Part shown: piece by piece, positions 32,663 through 41,092 of the stretch
How positions within the stretch are numbered: position 1 is the stretch's first letter
How the letters are laid out: the number at the start of each line of letters is the position of its first letter
Assembly: GCA_945860415.1 (NCBI GenBank)
Contig: CAMAQA010000011.1
Location: 1 to 50,426 of the forward strand
Reading direction: 5' to 3'
DNA length: 50,426 bases
Origin: Bacteriovorax stolpii
GTDB lineage: Bacteria; Bdellovibrionota; UBA1018
Translations under genes and position numbers: made by a program
Notes under the pieces: model-generated
Seen by the model: the letters and a program-made list of their open reading frames with translations, nothing else
The model's database searches: none
Told to the model about the DNA's origin: nothing

Positions 32663-35429
32663 GGCCGCCTTGATCCCCTTGCTTCGACGACATCAGCCCA
32701 ACATTTCCGGAAAAAATCTCCGGCGCCCCAGGTAGTAGGCGCGGGGATATAGCACCCGTGGACGAGTTTTCAAGTTTTGATGGCAGGAAGTTCTCAAACT
32801 TTTTGGGTGCCGGAGTCGGCATCGCCTTCTCATAGGCGCGCTGCTCCCACGACTGCACCAGCAGCGGCCGAAATTCCTCGACATCCAGCCCCAGCTCTCG
32901 CAGGTGAGCCTCGGCTGCGGCCACGAAATCGCGTGGTTCTTCCGTCCAGCGCCGGACCAAGCCGGATGCCGGCCTCTGGTACTTGATTCTCGAACTGGAG
33001 TTGAACGTCTTGTCCATCAGTGCCCGGATGTACTTGATCTCGAGCGCGGCAAAGTACTCGTCTTCCATGGCGTCGAACATTCGGAATTCGATCCGGTCCT
33101 TGCCCTTGCCGAAATCCGGAACCCACTCGACTTTCGGATTCTTGATGTCGATGTCGCGGCCGACGTACTGCTCCGGAACGGCAGGCAGGATGGCGCCCGT
33201 CACGTCCATCTGGACATAGCGCGGCTTGCGGCCCACGTGGGTGTTGAAGTACTGCCCGTCGTAGAGCAGCTTGGCGAGCTGGTTCCAGTCGCCGTCAAAG
33301 GCATCGAGCTTGGCGTGCAGGTCGCCCTTGGGCTCGACCGGAATCGCCACGCGCGAACGGCCCGGGTGCTGCCACAAAAACGAGATCATGTCGCGGTTCG
33401 ACTCGAAGTAATTGATCAGGCTGGCCAGCTTGCCGGCTCCCTCCTTCGGAGGCAGCTTCATCAGGGGTGACAGATCGACGTTGACGTGGCCGCCACCGGC
33501 GGAGCGCTTCGGAAGCTTGCCCGTCTTGCGGGCTGCCGCATACAGCGCCTGGATGTCCTTCACGTCCTCAGGAGCAAACTTCGGGGTCGGAACCTCCAGC
33601 AGTCCTCCACGCGGGTTGGTGACTTTTCCATCGACGTAATCGCGCGAGACTCCGTCCCACTCGAAGCGCCATTCCTTGCCCGATTTGTCGGTGAACTGGT
33701 AGCGGATCGATGCGCCGTGCCCGTGGCCGCCCTTGGAGAGCGACTCGATGGTTCCGCCTCCCATGGCCACCTTGAATTCTTCGAGGCTGGCGCGAATCTC
33801 GGCGTCGGCCTGCGAGGCGTCCTTGGCGCGCACCGGAAACCGAAACGTGTACTCGATGCCGAGGCCCACCTGGTTCACGTCGATAGGACCACTGGACTTG
33901 ACGAGGATCTTCGGCACCGAGCCGGGCTTCGGAGTGAGGTACCGGGCCAGATCACGGTCCAGCCGGACTTCAGTCGAAAAGTCGTAGATGGCCTTTTCGA
34001 GGCGCTCGATCGTGGCGGAGTAGATTTCGGACACTTCAGCCTTGTTCGGGCTCCTGGCCATGTCGGCAAAGTAGGCTTCCGCCACCTTCACGAGACGCTT
34101 GGCGTAACGCACCTGCTCGGACTGCAGGAGGGCGGCCTTGGTGCCGAGCTCGAGTCGGTTCTGCCAGGGCAGGAGCGGCGAGATGATGCGATTTCGATAA
34201 TGGTTCAGCGCGCGCTTGTGCCCGCTGTACTTCATCTTCGGAAAGGAGTCCTGGAAGCGCTCGAGAAGCTGCACTTCGCTGGCGTTCAGGAAAAGGCTCG
34301 CGAGCCTGTCCATGGGTGCAGAGGCGTCGAAATCGATTTTTCGGTAATCGTTCAGGCCCGAGTAGTCGCCGCTTCCGATCCGGGCCTCGGCGAGGTCCTC
34401 GAAGAAGCCGCGCATCGGGCCCTTGTTGCCGGAGCGGAGCTCAAAATCCGGCAGGATGAGATTTTCCTGCCCAGGAATGGTCTTGTCGCCGGGAAGTGCC
34501 CGGGCTCCGACCATGCGGTACTTGTTCTTGAACTTCGAGGCATCGCCCGCCACGACCGACTCGTGCAGCCGATCGAGTGCGTCCTTCGAGTAGACCCCAA
34601 GATAGGGGTGCGCGAGCACCGACTCGACGTCTTCCGGGTTGCGCTTCATCTGGCGCCAGAACAGAAGCCAGGTCATCGAATCGAGAAGCTCGAGATATTG
34701 TGGAGCCATGGCGGCGCGCGCGGAAGCGCTCTTGGGCCACGCATGGACGATGTGCTGGTGTCCGACCTTCTCGCCGCCGAAGTTTGCTTCGACCTTGTCG
34801 CGAAACGCCTGGTAGGCGCTGCGGTCGGCGATGCCGCCGGAGGACTTGACCTCGTAGGATCCGAGATCGTCGCCGACGTTCAGGCCTTTGAGCGTGGCGT
34901 CGGTGACGGCAAGCTCGTCGAAGGTGATGACGTCATCGAGAAAGAGGTTCCGCTTGCCGTTCATGTTGATCGACCGGAAGAAGTCCGGCTGAGACACAAT
35001 CCGCTCGAGCTGTTGTTCGACGGGCAGCTTCCGCCATTGTGCCGGGCTGATCGGCAGGTCGGCGGGCTTGTAGCGGGTGGGGTAGGCGGTAAGCCACTTC
35101 ATCAGGTTCGGCGCCTTCTGTCCGCCCATCTCCTGTTTCAGGCGCTCTCGCATCTTGTCTGCGGTTTCGGGTTTCACGGAAGGAAACCAGCCCGCGATGT
35201 CGTCATAGAGGAGGCCCTCTTTTTCGAGGGCGCGCGTGATCGGAAATTCGGTGCCGGCGGAAGTGACGATGACGGGGGTTTGGTCTCCGAGCTGAACCCG
35301 TTTGAAGCTCGAGTCTCTCAAGCGCTGGAAGAGCGAGTAGCACTCTGCCGCCGCAGCGTGTTGCGCAAACAAGAACACGGAGAGAATCCCCGCGGAGACA
35401 GGAGTCGACCAACGGCGTAGCAAGACCAT
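32535..35429 (-). CDS. Large secreted protein with amidoligase-like (glutamine-synthetase fold) regions
   Basis: 964 residues, signal peptide ending near HAAAAE (about 29). The region about 519-740 resembles the amidoligase (Amidoligase_2) family. VGLGIEYTFRF has a strand-borne Glu526. WRFEWDGVS, then GGLLEVPTP (Glu612) and the signature GGGHVNVDLSP (His648) follow, with a helical PGRSR region. The N-terminal half shows a parallel pattern (SYEVKSSGG near 191-199 and GHQHIVHAW near 223-231), suggesting a second, diverged copy. ATP-dependent amidoligases are normally cytoplasmic, so a secreted copy is unexpected and may be degenerate or repurposed. The last about 43 codons overlap the subtilase start. 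The family call is an inference from motifs. Confidence 0.75.
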   Translation of the reverse strand: MVLLRRWSTPVSAGILSVFLFAQHAAAAECYSLFQRLRDSSFKRVQLGDQTPVIVTSAGTEFPITRALEKEGLLYDDIAGWFPSVKPETADKMRERLKQEMGGQKAPNLMKWLTAYPTRYKPADLPISPAQWRKLPVEQQLERIVSQPDFFRSINMNGKRNLFLDDVITFDELAVTDATLKGLNVGDDLGSYEVKSSGGIADRSAYQAFRDKVEANFGGEKVGHQHIVHAWPKSASARAAMAPQYLELLDSMTWLLFWRQMKRNPEDVESVLAHPYLGVYSKDALDRLHESVVAGDASKFKNKYRMVGARALPGDKTIPGQENLILPDFELRSGNKGPMRGFFEDLAEARIGSGDYSGLNDYRKIDFDASAPMDRLASLFLNASEVQLLERFQDSFPKMKYSGHKRALNHYRNRIISPLLPWQNRLELGTKAALLQSEQVRYAKRLVKVAEAYFADMARSPNKAEVSEIYSATIERLEKAIYDFSTEVRLDRDLARYLTPKPGSVPKILVKSSGPIDVNQVGLGIEYTFRFPVRAKDASQADAEIRASLEEFKVAMGGGTIESLSKGGHGHGASIRYQFTDKSGKEWRFEWDGVSRDYVDGKVTNPRGGLLEVPTPKFAPEDVKDIQALYAAARKTGKLPKRSAGGGHVNVDLSPLMKLPPKEGAGKLASLINYFESNRDMISFLWQHPGRSRVAIPVEPKGDLHAKLDAFDGDWNQLAKLLYDGQYFNTHVGRKPRYVQMDVTGAILPAVPEQYVGRDIDIKNPKVEWVPDFGKGKDRIEFRMFDAMEDEYFAALEIKYIRALMDKTFNSSSRIKYQRPASGLVRRWTEEPRDFVAAAEAHLRELGLDVEEFRPLLVQSWEQRAYEKAMPTPAPKKFENFLPSKLENSSTGAISPRLLPGAPEIFSGNVGLMSSKQGDQGGRGENLFWIMGIEGDDAPHSAGFRSDWIARGGRNGLEVPLEAA

Positions 35430-35451
35430 GAGTCCGTATCGGACTCCGGCG

Positions 35452-36306
35452 TCAAAAACTTGATGGGTTCTTTTGCGCGTCGGGAGGTTGCTTTTGACCG
35501 GGGCTCAGGGCTGCCGGCAGTCGATCCAGCTCCTGGGCTGGCGTTCCCGGCTCGATCAGCGAGACTTCCGATGACCTGGAAGGCGTGGGCTCAGGAGTAG
35601 CAGTCGCGACAGGACTCGCGGTCGCTGCGGGCTGCTCTGTGGCCACCGAGGCCGGCTCTCTTCCCTCCATTTCCTTCAGTCCATATTTCTCGAGGACCGA
35701 CAGGCCCGAGGCGGGGGTCCTCCAGTCGGAGAAGGGTCTTTCGATCAGCACCATTTCCTGGGTGGCTTCCGGGGTCAGTTCGACGGCCCGGAAGAAGACC
35801 TGCGGTGATACTCGTCGATAGGTCTGGATCGCCCAGCGCAGGTACCGTGAATCCTTGAACTCGGATTGGAAGGCGCGGGCGACCGGAAGGATGTCGCGGT
35901 AGGCCTCGATCAGGTGCTGCTGCTTCTTGAGAATTCCGTCGAGCTCCTTCAGCTCGGAGTCGAGCCGGCGAAATCGATGATAGAAGCACCAGTGCTGCAG
36001 GGCGGGCTGGTCGATGACCAGTTCGGCGACTCCTCGCTCGAGCTCCTGCGAATCGAGCACTCGTTTTGCCAGTTCTCGCTGAGTGACATGGCAGGATTCC
36101 GGAGCCTGGGGGGCTTCGGGCAGCTTGAGCAAGGCTTCGAGGTCGGCAGAGGCATGGCCTTCGGGGTGTGGAAGCGCGAGGACCGGAATCTTTTCCGGCT
36201 CGGAAATCGGAGCGGGGGCCTGCGCCACCTGCGTGCTGCTGCACGCACTCATCAGCAGGAGGGCAATCGAGGCGGCGAATTTCTGGCGCAGCGAGAAACG
36301 GTCCAA
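35452..36306 (-). CDS. Lipoprotein of unknown function
   Basis: 284 residues if translation starts at TTG 36304-36306, which has GGGAGG seven to eight bases upstream and opens directly into a signal peptide with lipobox LLLMSACSS (Cys22). The frame is open further upstream, but that part is antisense to the divergent gene's leader. The mature protein has two cysteines (ESCHVTQ and HWCFYH), a helical middle and a Pro/Ala/Thr-rich C-terminal tail. It is divergent from the motor-like operon across about 100 bp and may be co-regulated with it. No family recognised. Confidence 0.75.
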   Translation of the reverse strand: MDRFSLRQKFAASIALLLMSACSSTQVAQAPAPISEPEKIPVLALPHPEGHASADLEALLKLPEAPQAPESCHVTQRELAKRVLDSQELERGVAELVIDQPALQHWCFYHRFRRLDSELKELDGILKKQQHLIEAYRDILPVARAFQSEFKDSRYLRWAIQTYRRVSPQVFFRAVELTPEATQEMVLIERPFSDWRTPASGLSVLEKYGLKEMEGREPASVATEQPAATASPVATATPEPTPSRSSEVSLIEPGTPAQELDRLPAALSPGQKQPPDAQKNPSSF

Positions 36307-36407
36307 GGCGAATCCTCCCAAGGACCATTCGGCAAATTCTGCCCGGAAATAAACCCCTTCAAGTGGAACGATCGCATTCCGATGAGGTGGTGAGGGGGGT
36401 GTGTCCT

Positions 36408-37511
36408 TTGTTCCTCGGTAGGATTGGCACAATCAGCAAAATGACCTGCACGGTGCTCGCGCTGCTGGCGCTGGGTTCCGTCGCACCCGAATGTCGCGCG
36501 CTCGCCGCCCCGGCCGAGGCGCAGCGAAACTTCTATGCCGTCCTCGAGGATCTCCTGGGCGACTTTGAATACGATCTCAAGAACGGGCAGGTGAGCGGCC
36601 TTCGCGACCTCGCCATTCGCAGCATCGTCGTGAACGAGTCCGTTCCGGCGAGCTTCAAGAACCACCTGGAACTCGTCCTTTCGGAACGCCTGATGAAGGC
36701 GGCAAAGATCCGGATCCTGCAGTGCCTGCAGTGCAAGTCGCGGAAGACCGTCGTCAGCGGCGAGAAGATGGTCGTCAGCGGACCGGAGAACAATCCGCAG
36801 GAGCTTGCGCGCATTGCTCGCCAGTCAGGCATCCAGAGCTTCATGGATGTCGTGTTTTCGTACCAGGCGACCGGCATGGTGCTGTCGCTGTCGATCGTCG
36901 ATGCCGAAAGCGGCGCGATGTCCTGGTCGGGAAGCTACAATTCCGAGACGTCTCGCACCGCCGCGTTCCGCCGTGGCGTGGTCGCTCCGCAGGCGGATGG
37001 CGTACGGAGCGCCAGCGAATACCTGCCGGTCGTGCAGTACCGCCTCATGGTGGGCTATTGGCAGCAGCAGAATGTCGCGACCACTACCGGCACCATCGGC
37101 CTCGGCCTTCGAATGATGGAGCGCTACGACAATCGGAAGAAGGAGGTCGGCTTCGAGCTCGATTACTTCCGGAACTCGTCGAGCATCGTCGGCGCGTCCA
37201 CCACGACGGCCATCGATCTTTATGCCGGAATGAACGTCACGCTGCTCTTCATGCATGCGTGGAACCTGATCGGCGAGGAGGAAAACCTGAACCGCGCCCG
37301 AGGGGGAGTCGTGCTTGGAATTGGTGGCACCTATGCCTCCGGCTTTCTCGGTGGGCTGGTTCGCGGCGCCTACGAATGGCGATTGGCGCGGCACTGGGCG
37401 GTTTCGGCGAATCTGGGCTATCGCCCTTCGGCCACGAAGTTCATCGGAACCTCGGCTGCAGGCACCGTGTCTGGTGCTGAATACGGGCTGGGCGTGAGCG
37501 CGCTCTTCTAA
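36408..37511 (+). CDS. Secreted CsgG/FlgO-like protein with probable C-terminal outer-membrane barrel; first gene of the motor-like operon
   Basis: 367 residues from TTG 36408, which has GAGGGGGG upstream and gives the signal peptide a positively charged start. From ATG 36441 it would be 356 residues with an uncharged signal. After the signal (near CRALAA), residues about 35-170 resemble lipoprotein domains of the CsgG/FlgO type. The pattern includes LAIRSIVVNESVPASF, LVLSERLMKAAKIRIL, an LQCLQCKS pair and SIVDAESGAMSWSGSY. The rest alternates glycine and aromatic residues in beta-like strands (VVLGIGGTYASGF, VSANLGYRPSATKF) and ends in Phe, as outer-membrane barrels do. It would be the outer-membrane part of the complex encoded downstream. 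Both domain calls are inference. Confidence 0.8.
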   Translation: MFLGRIGTISKMTCTVLALLALGSVAPECRALAAPAEAQRNFYAVLEDLLGDFEYDLKNGQVSGLRDLAIRSIVVNESVPASFKNHLELVLSERLMKAAKIRILQCLQCKSRKTVVSGEKMVVSGPENNPQELARIARQSGIQSFMDVVFSYQATGMVLSLSIVDAESGAMSWSGSYNSETSRTAAFRRGVVAPQADGVRSASEYLPVVQYRLMVGYWQQQNVATTTGTIGLGLRMMERYDNRKKEVGFELDYFRNSSSIVGASTTTAIDLYAGMNVTLLFMHAWNLIGEEENLNRARGGVVLGIGGTYASGFLGGLVRGAYEWRLARHWAVSANLGYRPSATKFIGTSAAGTVSGAEYGLGVSALF

Positions 37512-37527
37512 GGAAAGGAACGAACAC

Positions 37528-38307
37528 GTGACGGCCAGGAAGAAGATGCAGAATGCTGGAATCAGCGGGGGCCTCCGGGCTCCGGCGGTGTTCCTGCTTG
37601 CTCTCACTTCCTGTGCCGGAGTGAAGAGTTTCATGGCGATCCAGGAGCCCCGGCAGGAAAGCCGTCCGATCGAGAATCCCTTCGGCCCGATGTATGAGGC
37701 GTCGTCCACGAAATCAGGTGGAAAACGCGATTCTCTCGTCGTCCGGACGAAGAGCGGCGAGCGCTCGGTGGAGTTTGAAATTCCCTCCGGTGGCGCCGGG
37801 CAGGGAGACCTTGAGATTCCGGCCGAAGGCGAGTCCTCCGAGACGCGGGCGGGCGGAAGAGCTCCTGCTTCGGAAGGCTATGCTTCACGGCAGCCATCGG
37901 TCGCGGACAAGGAAATCCTCTGGAAGATTCCTGAGGCTCCCGCCGAGCAGTCCGCGGCAAGGCGAGAAATTGAATCCGAACTCGGGCTTCGCGAGGTGGC
38001 ATCGAGGGATGCCGGTCCGTCGCGCAGTTACCTCGGTCGTCTGGACCAGGTGAAGCAGCTCTACCGCGAGTCGCGCTTCGAGGCTTCGCTCCTCGAGGTG
38101 GAGGACATGCTCCAGGATTATCCGATGGACGCCCGACTGCACGAGATGCGCGGCACGCTACTGGACCGACTCGGGCATGGAGACCTTGCCGTGCAGTCGT
38201 GGAAGCAGGCCCTTGAAATCCAACCCTCCAATGAGCCGCTTCGCACGTACCTCGAAATGAAGGGTGCCCGTGCTCCGGCAGCCGCACAGGGAGGAGTCGA
38301 CCGATGA
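37528..38307 (+). CDS. TPR-containing lipoprotein of the motor-like operon
   Basis: 259 residues from GTG 37528 (AAGGAAAGG upstream). The signal peptide ends in lipobox LLALTSCAG (Cys29). A low-complexity Gly/Ser/Glu-rich linker spans about 55-150. The C-terminal third (about 170-248) reads as two or so tetratricopeptide repeats: LYRESRFEASLLEVEDMLQDYPMDARLHEM and GDLAVQSWKQALEIQPSNEPLRTYLEM. TPRs bind partner proteins, so it is a likely scaffold between the outer-membrane protein and the inner-membrane ring. Its stop overlaps the next start (ATGA at 38304-38307). Confidence 0.85.
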   Translation: MTARKKMQNAGISGGLRAPAVFLLALTSCAGVKSFMAIQEPRQESRPIENPFGPMYEASSTKSGGKRDSLVVRTKSGERSVEFEIPSGGAGQGDLEIPAEGESSETRAGGRAPASEGYASRQPSVADKEILWKIPEAPAEQSAARREIESELGLREVASRDAGPSRSYLGRLDQVKQLYRESRFEASLLEVEDMLQDYPMDARLHEMRGTLLDRLGHGDLAVQSWKQALEIQPSNEPLRTYLEMKGARAPAAAQGGVDR

Positions 38308-40586
38308 ACCTGTCGCGCTTGCAGCTGGCAGTCCTCCTTGCCGCGTCCGTCGCAGCCTCGTCGCTTCCGGCGCGGGCCGAAATCGATGATCCGCGCGAGC
38401 GGGTCGCGAAGGCGGCCGAGTCGCAGATTCACCAGATTCTCGATCCGCTTCTTGAAGGCTATTGCCAGACCGATGCGGCAGGAATGCCGTCCTGCAAGAT
38501 CCTCCAGGTTTCCGTGCAGGTCGATCGCGAGAGCCAGGCCGCCCTTGCTCCGGGGTTCGACGACATTCGCGCTCCAGCCGCCATCAAGCTCGTTCCGAGA
38601 TCGGCACAGCTTCGGCTGCTGGTCGATACGAAGATCGGACCGGTCTCCCGACGGAAGCTCCTCGAGATCGTGGATCAATACCTGTCGATCCTGAACTATC
38701 CGGTGACGGTCGACACGCGGACGGCGTCCTTTCCGCAGCCTGCTGCCTCCGCCGGAAAGATCGCGGTCGCGCGAGACAAGGTGGTTCGTGAGTTCAAGGC
38801 GCTTGCCGAGTCGGTGCTGGGCGAATACTGCGGTCCGCGCTGCGTTCTCGGCGAGGTGCAGCTCGATGCCGAACCCGTCAATGCCGAGGAACTCCAGTAC
38901 GGATCTGCATCGGATCTCGTGCAGCAGGATGGGGTCGCACTCCGCGTGGACGCGCTTTCGGCGACCATGCTGATGGATGAGTCGCTTTCGGACACCGAGC
39001 GCGGGAGCATCGCGGACATCCTGAAGCTCAAGGCAGCCTCCTTCAAATCGCTCGCTCTCACGCAGAAGGTGATCAAGTTTCCGACCATCGCCGAGAGGGC
39101 TTCGACTTCGGCGTCGGGAGAGGGCGGCGCCTTCCGAGGTCCTGCCGAATCGCGCAACGAATCGAAGAGTGAGTCATTGAATTCGACCACAAGCCAGAAC
39201 AGCTCCTCGAACTCGAGCCAGTCGAGCGAGAGCAGCCAGAAGTCCGAGAACTACAGCCGCATCGAGAAGATCGAGCGCGTCGAGAACGGCGATGCCGTCC
39301 AGGCGGAGCTCCAGAAGTTCAAGTTCTACGGCATCATCTTCGCCGCCCTGGTGCTGTCGCTCCTCGGAGTGATTGCCGCGCTCGGCTTCCGGCAGACGGC
39401 GCGTTCGCCCTCCGGCCCCGCTGCTGCTTCTCCGTCGCCGACTTCGCCCCATGATCCTCGACCGGGAACTCCGTCGGACGAAGGAAAGGTCCGCAATGTG
39501 GCGGTTCGCTACGAAATCGAGCGCCACAAGGAAGACCTGTCGACGATCTTCGCGGAGTCTCCAAAGGTCGCCAAGGTTGTCTTCAGCAGGATCCTGACCG
39601 AGGAGGGGGTCGAGACGACCGCCGCCTACATGCAGATGTTCGGCGAGTCGATCGTCGTCGACATGCTTCGCGATCCAAGCCTCCAGTCGGACCTGAACCA
39701 GCTCACGGAATATTATGCCCGCAACACGATCGAGCTTTCCGACCAGGAACAGCTCGACCTCCTGCGGAAGCTCAATCACCGCACGGTGGCCGGAAAGCTC
39801 ACCGTGATGGGAAGTCGTGCCTCGAACCTGTTCGACTTCCTCGTCGAAATGGATGGACTCCAGATTGCCGAGCTGGTCAGGACCGAGTCGATGACGGTCA
39901 AGGCCATCGTCGCCACCCAGTGCGATGCCATGAAGCGGAACATCCTCTTCCAGCAGCTGGATGACGCCGGACGGATCGAGCTGATGGCGGAGCTTTCGCG
40001 GATCGACTACCTGCCGCGCGACTACATCCACAACGTGGCCCAGGCGCTGAAGCGCAAGCGGCGCGAGAACCCGAAGCTCAACACCGAGGCGCTGCCCGGA
40101 TCCGAAGTGCTCGTCGGACTCCTCGAGAAGACCACTCCGGATACCCAGCGCAGCGTGATGAAGAATCTGTCCCTCTCGCATCCGGAAAGTGCCCGGTCGA
40201 TCAAGGGCAAGCTCGTCAGCATCGAGACGATTCGCTTCCTGCGCGAGAACCACATGCTCGACGTCCTTTTGGGAATCAAGCATGACGAGCTCCTGCACTT
40301 CCTGCGCGGAGTGCCGGAGGAGGTGCGGCAGCATGTCCTGGCCACGGCTCCGAAGGACCTCGTTGCCGAGCTCGAGGAGGAGCTCGAGACGCTTCCGGTG
40401 TCCGGACGTGATGTCTACCTCGCGGTCGAGCGAAAGGTCCTGAATCGCATCAAGCTCATGGCCCAGGAGGGCACGATCAATCTGCTCGAGACCAATGAGC
40501 GAATGTTCGCCGAGCTTTCGGGCGCACCTCGTGCCGAGCCTCCCGCCGGAATGCCGGTTCCGCCGTCGCTTCGGAGGGTGGCATGA
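38304..40586 (+). CDS. Membrane protein joining a FliF-like periplasmic ring region to a FliG-like cytoplasmic rotor region
   Basis: 760 residues. Order: signal peptide (1-25); two related periplasmic repeats (about 40-144 and 163-260), each with a helix, a Cys-x4 to 12-Cys pair (EGYC..PSC and GEYCGPRC) and a strand-helix-strand pattern like FliF ring-building motifs; a Ser/Asn-rich linker (282-318); one membrane helix (341-362); a Pro-rich linker; then a FliG-like region. Its parts are FliG_N-like (about 405-475), FliG_M-like (about 505-590: FDFLVEMDGLQIAELVRTES..QQLDDAGRIELMAELSRID) and FliG_C-like (about 598-735: PGSEVLVGLLEKTTPDTQ...ETIRFLRENHMLDVLLGI...AQEGTINL). The EHPQ of FliG is not preserved. 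ATG overlaps the previous stop, with GGGAGGAG upstream. It would be the rotor facing MotA/MotB. Confidence 0.85.
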   Translation: MNLSRLQLAVLLAASVAASSLPARAEIDDPRERVAKAAESQIHQILDPLLEGYCQTDAAGMPSCKILQVSVQVDRESQAALAPGFDDIRAPAAIKLVPRSAQLRLLVDTKIGPVSRRKLLEIVDQYLSILNYPVTVDTRTASFPQPAASAGKIAVARDKVVREFKALAESVLGEYCGPRCVLGEVQLDAEPVNAEELQYGSASDLVQQDGVALRVDALSATMLMDESLSDTERGSIADILKLKAASFKSLALTQKVIKFPTIAERASTSASGEGGAFRGPAESRNESKSESLNSTTSQNSSSNSSQSSESSQKSENYSRIEKIERVENGDAVQAELQKFKFYGIIFAALVLSLLGVIAALGFRQTARSPSGPAAASPSPTSPHDPRPGTPSDEGKVRNVAVRYEIERHKEDLSTIFAESPKVAKVVFSRILTEEGVETTAAYMQMFGESIVVDMLRDPSLQSDLNQLTEYYARNTIELSDQEQLDLLRKLNHRTVAGKLTVMGSRASNLFDFLVEMDGLQIAELVRTESMTVKAIVATQCDAMKRNILFQQLDDAGRIELMAELSRIDYLPRDYIHNVAQALKRKRRENPKLNTEALPGSEVLVGLLEKTTPDTQRSVMKNLSLSHPESARSIKGKLVSIETIRFLRENHMLDVLLGIKHDELLHFLRGVPEEVRQHVLATAPKDLVAELEEELETLPVSGRDVYLAVERKVLNRIKLMAQEGTINLLETNERMFAELSGAPRAEPPAGMPVPPSLRRVA

Positions 40587-41092
40587 TGGTCGTGCCCCAG
40601 GTGACGATCGATCAGCTGCACTCGGTACCGCTGCTCGCGAGCTTCTCGAACGAGGAGCTTGCGCGGCTCGTTTCCATCGGGCGCCAGATGATCGTTGAGC
40701 CTTACACGAATGTCGTCATCGAGGGCGAGCTGACCTGGGGAATGTACCTCGTGCTCGAGGGACAGGTGGGCGTCTACAAGGCCAACAACGTCACCGGGCA
40801 GTCGCACGAGGTCGGGCAGCTTCATTCCGGCGCGTTCTTTGGCGAGATGTCGCTCATCGATGAAATGCCGAGGTCCGCAACCGTGCAGAGCCTGACGACC
40901 TGCCGCCTGTTCTTCATCGACAAGGTCGCGTTTCAGATGGCTCTCCTCGGATCGAGCGAAGCACGCCTGCGCTTCGCGGAAGCCTGCATGAAGCTTCTCG
41001 TCTCGCGCCTCCGGGCATTGAACGACGACTTTGTGGTCAGCCAGTATCAGCTCTGGCGCAAGGCGCTGGGTGGATTCAGGAGGGCGGCGTAA
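40583..41092 (+). CDS. Cyclic-nucleotide-binding domain protein of the motor-like operon
   Basis: 169 residues, a single cNMP-binding domain (about 12-130) followed by a helix, with no DNA-binding or membrane domain. The phosphate-binding cassette FGEMSLIDEMPRSATV keeps both the ribose-contacting Glu88 and the phosphate-contacting Arg97, so it should bind cAMP or cGMP. It resembles eukaryotic-type cNMP modules. Start at ATG 40583 overlaps the previous stop; GGAGGG is upstream. Position between the rotor-like gene and motA suggests control of motor engagement. Confidence 0.92.
   Translation: MMVVPQVTIDQLHSVPLLASFSNEELARLVSIGRQMIVEPYTNVVIEGELTWGMYLVLEGQVGVYKANNVTGQSHEVGQLHSGAFFGEMSLIDEMPRSATVQSLTTCRLFFIDKVAFQMALLGSSEARLRFAEACMKLLVSRLRALNDDFVVSQYQLWRKALGGFRRAA

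Noticed and set aside
33486..35420. 644-codon open frame on the plus strand
   Set aside because: Antisense to the amidoligase-like gene; no signal peptide or motifs, and composition expected from GC-rich antisense frames.
39174..40334. 386-codon minus-strand open frame
   Set aside because: Antisense to the FliF/FliG-like gene, which has domains, a ribosome-binding site and operon coupling.
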